Positions 59,843 to 64,000 of a stretch of DNA of 64,000 nucleotides are shown here, piece after piece (within the stretch, counting starts at the first letter, position 1; every line of letters starts with the position of its first letter). Location of the stretch: positions 434,001 through 498,000 of the forward strand of contig NZ_SGXJ01000001.1 of NCBI RefSeq assembly GCF_004216905.1, given 5' to 3'. Source of the stretch: Kribbella sp. VKM Ac-2569 (GTDB taxonomy: Bacteria; Actinomycetota; Actinomycetes; Propionibacteriales; Kribbellaceae). The position numbers were made by a program, and so were the translations under genes. The notes under the pieces were generated by a model, which was not told the DNA's origin, ran no database searches, and saw only the letters and a program-made list of their open reading frames with translations.

Positions 59843-60898
59843 GTGGACGGACTTCGGCGAACAGAGGTGGAGGCGGACGATGAGCGGATACGACGGTTCG
59901 TCGAGCTGCGCGGCCGGCAGCAGGGCATGTTCACTCGCGCCCAGGCTGTGGCGCACGGGATCGACGACAACACGTTGGCGCGGCGGTGCCGGAACCGGCA
60001 GATCCAGCGGATCCACCAAGGCGTGTACGCCGACTTCACCGGCCCGTTGCCGTGGTCGGCCCGCGTCTGGGCCGCCTGGCTGGCGTGCGGTCCCGACGCT
60101 GCGTTGACCGCTGATACGGCGCTGCGCTGGTACGGACTGAGCGGCGACTGGCAGGACTCGCCGATCCACCTCGCCGTACCGCAGAATCGTCGGATCGAGC
60201 GGCGGTCCGGCATCCGGCTCACCCGCCACCAAGACCTCGCCTCGTGGCTGGTCGATGGACGTGAGCCGTACGTCGCACGCCTGGAGATCGCCGTACTGAC
60301 CGCGGCCGCCCGAAGACTCGACCCGGATCGTCAGGCGGCAATCGTTCTCGACGCTTGCCGTCAGCGCCGGACGACACCTGACCGGTTGCTCGCCGAACTG
60401 AACCGGCTACCACGACTCCGTGGACGCAAGCTGCTGAGACCGATCCTGTCGGACGCCGCGTACGGCGTGCAATCGTTCCTCGAGCAGGTGTATCTGACCC
60501 GGGTCGAACGTGCTCACGGTCTGCCTGCCGGCACTCGACAGGTCCGTGCGACGAGCGGCTCGGCAGGTGACTTGACGGTGGACTACCGCGATGTCGAGTA
60601 CGTTCCGTACGACCTGATCGTCGAGCTCGACGGTCGCACCGGACATGCCGATGCAATCTCGACCTGGCGAGACATGCACAGGGACAACGCAGCGACATTG
60701 CAAGGCAAGACCACGCTGCGCTTCGGATATCAGCTGGTGATCGATCCCTGCGCCACTGCGGGCCAGGTCGGCGCGGCGCTCGCCCTCCGCGGCTGGACCG
60801 GAACTCTCACTCCATGCTCCCCCACTTGCTCGCTCCAAGGAGGATTTTCCGCACCTAAGAGGAGGGATTCTGGCGCTATCCGAGCAAAACCCTCCTAG
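59843..60898 (+). CDS. AbiEi-antitoxin-like winged helix with DUF559-type endonuclease-like C-terminus
   Basis: The 351-aa protein has an N-terminal AbiEi-like helix-turn-helix (QQGMFTRAQAVAHGIDDNTLARR, then IQRIHQGVYAD). The C-terminal Vsr/DUF559-like region contains YDLIVELDGRTGH with WRDMHRDNAATLQGKTTLRFG. Many actinobacteria carry this architecture without a linked AbiEii toxin, and none is seen here. The GTG start at 59843 is tentative. A short AGGAGGG/CCCTCCT hairpin overlaps the stop. Confidence 0.75.
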   Translation: MDGLRRTEVEADDERIRRFVELRGRQQGMFTRAQAVAHGIDDNTLARRCRNRQIQRIHQGVYADFTGPLPWSARVWAAWLACGPDAALTADTALRWYGLSGDWQDSPIHLAVPQNRRIERRSGIRLTRHQDLASWLVDGREPYVARLEIAVLTAAARRLDPDRQAAIVLDACRQRRTTPDRLLAELNRLPRLRGRKLLRPILSDAAYGVQSFLEQVYLTRVERAHGLPAGTRQVRATSGSAGDLTVDYRDVEYVPYDLIVELDGRTGHADAISTWRDMHRDNAATLQGKTTLRFGYQLVIDPCATAGQVGAALALRGWTGTLTPCSPTCSLQGGFSAPKRRDSGAIRAKPS

Positions 60899-60936
60899 CA
60901 CCGCCACGATCGCTCGCGGGGCGGGCGGGGGCCCGG

Positions 60937-61329
60937 TCAGGTGAGGGAGCTGGGGTCTTGGGGGACGTCTACGGCGTGGGTGCGGAGGGCGGCCAACGGG
61001 ATGGTGTCCAGGGCGCGGACGTGGGTTGAGGCGAGTACGACGGGGGCCGGGGCGCCGGCGTGGTAGGACTGGAGCCAGCGGGTTGCTACGACGCACCAGC
61101 GGTCGCCCGGGTTCAGGCCGGGGAACTGCCACTCGGGGCGTGGGGTGATCAGGTCGTTCCCGATCGAGGCCTGGTGGGCTAGGAACTCTGCGGTCATCAC
61201 CGCGCAGACGGTGTGGTTGCCGAGATCTTCCGGCCCGCTCGTGCAGCAGCCGTCGCGGTAGAACCCGGTCACCGGGTCGGTGCCGCACTCCTCGAGCGGC
61301 TCACCGAGCACGTTCAGGTCGTTGTCCAT
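60937..61329 (-). CDS. DUF2237 family protein
   Basis: A 130-aa protein with the DUF2237 pattern: NVLGEPLEECGTDPVTGFYRDGCC, HTVCAVMTAEFL, GLNPGDRWCVVATRWLQ and VVLASTHVRALDTIPL. Conserved cysteines and acidic residues suggest a metal or redox role, but the function is unknown. It has its own promoter region of about 36 bases before the acyltransferase end. Confidence 0.88.
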   Translation of the reverse strand: MDNDLNVLGEPLEECGTDPVTGFYRDGCCTSGPEDLGNHTVCAVMTAEFLAHQASIGNDLITPRPEWQFPGLNPGDRWCVVATRWLQSYHAGAPAPVVLASTHVRALDTIPLAALRTHAVDVPQDPSSLT

Positions 61330-61365
61330 GACGGCAATCCTCGCCGTACGACGGCTGGAAAAGCG

Positions 61366-62130
61366 TCAGCTCGCCTTGGTGTCGCCGAGGCGGACGTGCT
61401 CGTCGATCGACTCGCCGGCCTTGAGCAGTTCCTTGGCCTTGTCGGCGTACATGTCGACGTACTCCTGGCCGGACAGGTCCATCAGGGCGTACATGATCTC
61501 GTCGGTGACCGAGCGCAGGACGAAGCGGTCGCGCTCCATGCCCTCGTAGCGGGAGAAGTCCAGCGGCTTGCCGAACGCCACGCCCGGGCGCACCAGCCGT
61601 GGCAGCAGCCGGCCCTTCTCGCGGTAGAACCACACCGGCCAGATCCGGCCGGGCGGTTGCAGCTTCTCGGTGTCGATCATCGCGACCGGGATCACCGGGA
61701 CGCCGGCCACGATCGCCATCCGGGCGACGCCGGTCTTGCCCTTGTACAGCCGGCCGTCGGGCGAGCGGGTGCCCTCGGGGTAGATCCCGAACAGGCCGCC
61801 CTTCTCGAGGATCCCCAGGCCGGTGTTCAGCGCGGCCAGCGAGGCACGCCCGCCGGAGCGGTCGATCGGGATCTGGCCTACGGACCGGAAGAACGTGGCG
61901 ACCAGCTTCCCCTTGAGGCCGGGGCCGGTGAAGTACTCCGACTTGGCCGGGAAGACGATCTGCCGCGGAATCGAGACCGGCAGGAAGATCGAGTCGCAGA
62001 ACGCCAGGTGGTTGCTGACCAGCAGCGCCGGACCGTCGGAGGGCACGTGCTCCGCCCCGGTCACCTTGGGCCGGAAGAACAGCCTGACCAGTGGTGCGAC
62101 CAAGAACCGTCTGAGGAACAGGTACAGCAT
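61366..62130 (-). CDS. 1-acyl-sn-glycerol-3-phosphate acyltransferase (PlsC-like)
   Basis: A 254-aa membrane-associated acyltransferase. Catalytic HX4D is NHLAFCD (about 40-46), followed by a FFRSVGQIPIDRSGG block, IYPEGTRSPDGRLY and VPVIPVAMIDTEK, the four PlsC motifs. It acylates lysophosphatidic acid for phospholipid synthesis. An N-terminal hydrophobic segment anchors it. A similar acyltransferase follows aroG in mycobacteria. Confidence 0.93.
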   Translation of the reverse strand: MLYLFLRRFLVAPLVRLFFRPKVTGAEHVPSDGPALLVSNHLAFCDSIFLPVSIPRQIVFPAKSEYFTGPGLKGKLVATFFRSVGQIPIDRSGGRASLAALNTGLGILEKGGLFGIYPEGTRSPDGRLYKGKTGVARMAIVAGVPVIPVAMIDTEKLQPPGRIWPVWFYREKGRLLPRLVRPGVAFGKPLDFSRYEGMERDRFVLRSVTDEIMYALMDLSGQEYVDMYADKAKELLKAGESIDEHVRLGDTKAS

Positions 62131-62450
62131 CCGCCTCGACCTCCGTCACTCGCCCGACACTCACCAGCACTCACTGAGAGCCCACGTCACCATCGTCGGC
62201 CCGTACCTGCGTCCGGCACCAGTGCCCGCCGGTGGCGGTCACGCGACAACTCCGGCGCGCCACCTTCCGGTGCGGACACTACGTTCCAGCTTCCCCCTCA
62301 GGCAATGTCACCGCCAGGAATGTGGGCGTTGCTCACCGTGTTGTCACCTGGATGCAGACTGGATGCAGCCCAGATGCGACGATTGTCACGCGCCTACGAG
62401 GCCTAGTTGCAGGCGCGTCTGTGAGGACACTGAACGGCGAGGAGTCGAGC
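62131..62450. other. intergenic region with 11-bp direct repeats
   Basis: About 320 bases between the divergent acyltransferase and alpha/beta hydrolase genes. It contains three GATGC units (62351, 62362, 62373) with an exact 11-base period, flanked by TTGTCAC at 62341 and 62383. No gene is convincing here. Confidence 0.55.
62350..62378 (+). repeat. 11-bp-period GGATGCAG direct repeats
   Basis: GGATGCAG at 62350-62357 and 62361-62368 and AGATGCGA at 62372-62379 have an 11-base spacing, like that of Pho-box-type direct-repeat operators. The regulator is unknown; the site sits about 75 bases before the esterase start. Confidence 0.5.
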
Positions 62451-63245
62451 GTGCCAGTGCAAGCCCACGCGGAGGAGTTTCGCAGTCCCGGCACCGGGGA
62501 GAACGCCGCCGTCGGCGTACTGCTGAGCCACGGATTCACCGGCTCGCCGCGGTCGATGCGGCCGTTCGGTGAGCACCTGGCCGCCGAGGGGTACGGCGTC
62601 TCCGTGCCGCGGCTGCCCGGTCACGGGACCAGCTGGCCGGAGATGAACAAGACCGCCTGGCCGGACTGGTACGCCGTACTCGACAACGAGCTCGAGCGGC
62701 TGCGCAAGGAGCACGACCGGGTGTTCCTGGTGGGGCTGTCGATGGGCGGCTGCCTGGTACTGCGGCTCGCCGAGCAGCATGGCGAGGACGTATCCGGTCT
62801 GGTCCTGATCAACCCGTCGGTGCGCGCCGACGACAAGCGGCTGGTGCTGCTGCCGGTGCTGTCCAAGCTGGTGCCGTCGTTCCCGGGCATCTCGAACGAC
62901 ATCAAGAAGCCCGGCGTGGACGAGGGCGCGTACGACCGGATGCCGCTGCGGGCGCTGCAGTCGCTGTCGCAACTGTGGAAGATCACCCGGGACGATCTGG
63001 CGAAGATCACGCAGCCGGTGCTGTTGTTCCGCAGTACTGTCGATCATGTGGTGGAGCCGAGCTCGGGGCGGGAAGTGCTGTCCTCGATCTCGTCCCGCGA
63101 CGTGACCGAGACCCTGCTCGAGGACAGCTACCACGTGGCAACCCTGGACAACGACGCCCCGCGGATCTTCGCGGACTCGACAGCCTTCATCAGCCGGCTG
63201 AGCGAGCCCAAGAGTGAGCCCAGGAGTGAGCGCAGCGATGCGTGA
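62451..63245 (+). CDS. alpha/beta hydrolase (carboxylesterase/lipase)
   Basis: This 264-aa serine hydrolase shows the oxyanion region LLSHGFTGSPRSMRPFG, nucleophile GLSMGGC (Ser97), Asp in FRSTVDHVVEP and His in EDSYHVATLDND. It resembles thermostable carboxylesterases and monoacylglycerol lipases. GTG 62451 has GGAG six bases upstream; GTG 62421 is the alternative. The tail is a repetitive SEPKSEPRSERSDA. It overlaps the next ATG by eight bases. Confidence 0.9.
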   Translation: MPVQAHAEEFRSPGTGENAAVGVLLSHGFTGSPRSMRPFGEHLAAEGYGVSVPRLPGHGTSWPEMNKTAWPDWYAVLDNELERLRKEHDRVFLVGLSMGGCLVLRLAEQHGEDVSGLVLINPSVRADDKRLVLLPVLSKLVPSFPGISNDIKKPGVDEGAYDRMPLRALQSLSQLWKITRDDLAKITQPVLLFRSTVDHVVEPSSGREVLSSISSRDVTETLLEDSYHVATLDNDAPRIFADSTAFISRLSEPKSEPRSERSDA

Positions 63246-63936
63246 CAACGGACTGACCGCGACGTCGTACACGTCGCTCGGAGGCATCGATCCGCTGATC
63301 GCGGAGCCGGTGCTCGACGCGCTCAAGGCGGCCGGAATCGCGGCGTACTGCGAGAACCAGAGCGAGGCCCGGACGCCGGAGGAGGCCGAGGAACCGGTCC
63401 GGATCCCGGTCGGGTACGACGAGATCTTCGTCGACGCCGAGGCGGTGGAGCGGGCCCGTCCGGTGATCGACCGCAGTACCGAGGACGCCGAGTGGCAGTC
63501 GCTGGTGGAACAGTTCAACAAACCGTCCGCGCCGGGGCACGACGGCGGCGAGGAAAAGGTCGCGCGGTGGCCGGCGAGTGAGGACGTCGACGACAAGTAC
63601 GAGCCGCTGATCGACGTACCGGCCGGGCTCACCGTCGAGGAGAAGAAGACCGAGGACGCCGAGCCGCCGGCCAGGAAGGCCGACGACGCGCACGAGCACT
63701 ACGTCCCGCCGGAGCCGCCGCGCGGGCCGCGGCTGGACTGGATCAGCCGGCTCGCGTGGCTCGGGCTGCTCGGCGGTCCGCTGCTGCTGATCCTGGCCGC
63801 CCTGCTCGACTTCGGCACCGGCCGGATCACGACGCTCGCGGTCACCGGATTCATCGGCGGCTTCCTCACGCTGGTCTTCCGGATGAAGGACCGGCTCCCT
63901 CCGGGTGACGGCGGTGACGACGGAGCCGTCGTCTGA
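63238..63936 (+). CDS. hypothetical membrane protein with acidic N-terminal domain
   Basis: The 232-aa protein has an N-terminal ~80-residue domain (SLGGIDPLIAEPVLDALKAAGIAAYCEN) and an acidic, disordered middle (EEKKTEDAEPPARK). Two C-terminal helices follow (about 177-197 and 202-222). Such proteins follow alpha/beta hydrolase genes in actinobacteria; function unknown. The ATG is inside the hydrolase stop, implying coupling. The topology suggests a cytoplasmic sensor-like N-terminus. Confidence 0.78.
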   Translation: MRDNGLTATSYTSLGGIDPLIAEPVLDALKAAGIAAYCENQSEARTPEEAEEPVRIPVGYDEIFVDAEAVERARPVIDRSTEDAEWQSLVEQFNKPSAPGHDGGEEKVARWPASEDVDDKYEPLIDVPAGLTVEEKKTEDAEPPARKADDAHEHYVPPEPPRGPRLDWISRLAWLGLLGGPLLLILAALLDFGTGRITTLAVTGFIGGFLTLVFRMKDRLPPGDGGDDGAVV

Positions 63937-63949
63937 GTTAGAGTGCGGA

Positions 63950-63960
63950 TCGTCGGACAA
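63950..63960. promoter_or_regulatory. GntR/FadR-type operator TNGTCNGACNA
   Basis: TCGTCGGACAA at 63950-63960 matches TNGTCNGACNA, a motif reported for FadR-type GntR regulators. It continues into TCTGACGA, giving a larger imperfect inverted repeat to 63968. It lies between the membrane-protein gene and the start of the last gene. Confidence 0.5.
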
Positions 63961-63992
63961 TCTGACGACATCACTCGTTTGGGAGGGCACCC

Positions 63993-64000
63993 GTGCAGGT
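63993..64000 (+). CDS. start of the next gene, truncated by the window edge
   Basis: GTG at 63993 is preceded by GGGAGG six bases upstream and reads Val-Gln-(Val) to the window edge. Product cannot be inferred. The operator-like site upstream and the region's gene order would fit a lipid-metabolism gene or a regulator, but this is speculation. Confidence 0.5.

Noticed and set aside
1..64000. CRISPR arrays, rRNA genes, complete tRNAs, transposases or integrases
   Set aside because: None could be identified by eye on either strand.

Overview
This window looks like a chromosomal segment of a high-GC Gram-positive actinobacterium, probably of the Kribbella/Nocardioides lineage (inference from about 70% GC, codon use, frequent GTG starts and gene content). 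The order mraZ-rsmH-ftsL-ftsI-murE, then DUF3040/methyltransferase genes, metF, a polyprenyl diphosphate synthase, a PASTA Ser/Thr kinase, class II DAHP synthase and a PlsC-type acyltransferase broadly follows the actinobacterial dcw-to-aroG neighbourhood known from Mycobacterium and Streptomyces. Roughly 23 kb of extra genes lie between the kinase and aroG.

Region 1 (1-9.9 kb): the 5' part of the division/cell-wall cluster on the minus strand (murE partial, ftsI, an ftsL-like gene, rsmH, mraZ). It faces a plus-strand MoxR-DUF58-transglutaminase operon. The intergenic region carries two arrays of GTGGA repeats, one per strand. Region 2 (9.9-19.5 kb): GNAT, DUF3040, a methyltransferase, a cupin, a DUF480-methyltransferase fusion, and a DUF6504/HEPN/zinc-ribbon operon whose upstream region holds a perfect LexA box. 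These are followed by a DM13 protein, a YbaK deacylase, a nucleotidyltransferase and a large secreted amidase. Region 3 (19.5-33 kb): DUF4126 with an FAD oxidoreductase, a HelD-type RNA polymerase motor, SixA, metF divergent from a polyprenyl synthase, and an HTH protein divergent from DUF4180. Then comes a tightly overlapping thiE-secreted RNase-barstar operon divergent from thiO, and a LysM/lytic-transglycosylase protein next to the PASTA kinase.

Region 4 (33-46.2 kb): metabolic and accessory genes (EamA transporter, GH15-like and GH172-like glycosidases, SRPBCC, TolB-propeller/amidohydrolase, VOC, Gfo/Idh/MocA, serine hydrolase, methyltransferase, hypotheticals). Between 44.7 and 46.3 kb the plus strand is strongly C-over-G skewed. 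Region 5 (about 46.2-56.2 kb): a likely acquired island with lower GC, relaxed codon use, long gene-poor gaps and a tRNA-T-arm-like fragment at its right end. It carries a two-gene cassette (unknown 199-aa protein plus Mrr-like PD-(D/E)xK nuclease with a long helical tail). It also carries an ABC exporter (ATPase plus two permeases) beside a Gfo/Idh/MocA oxidoreductase, a MurG/GT1-like glycosyltransferase and a FomD-like DUF402 hydrolase. These are the best candidates for undescribed biology here: a defence-like module and a small specialised-metabolite or glycoconjugate locus.

Region 6 (56.2-64 kb): the core resumes with the aroG-threonine aldolase-PRPP synthetase operon, an AbiEi/DUF559-like gene, DUF2237, an acyltransferase, an alpha/beta hydrolase with a membrane protein, and the first codons of one more gene behind a GntR-type operator. 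No rRNA, complete tRNA, CRISPR array, recognisable transposase or integrase was seen.
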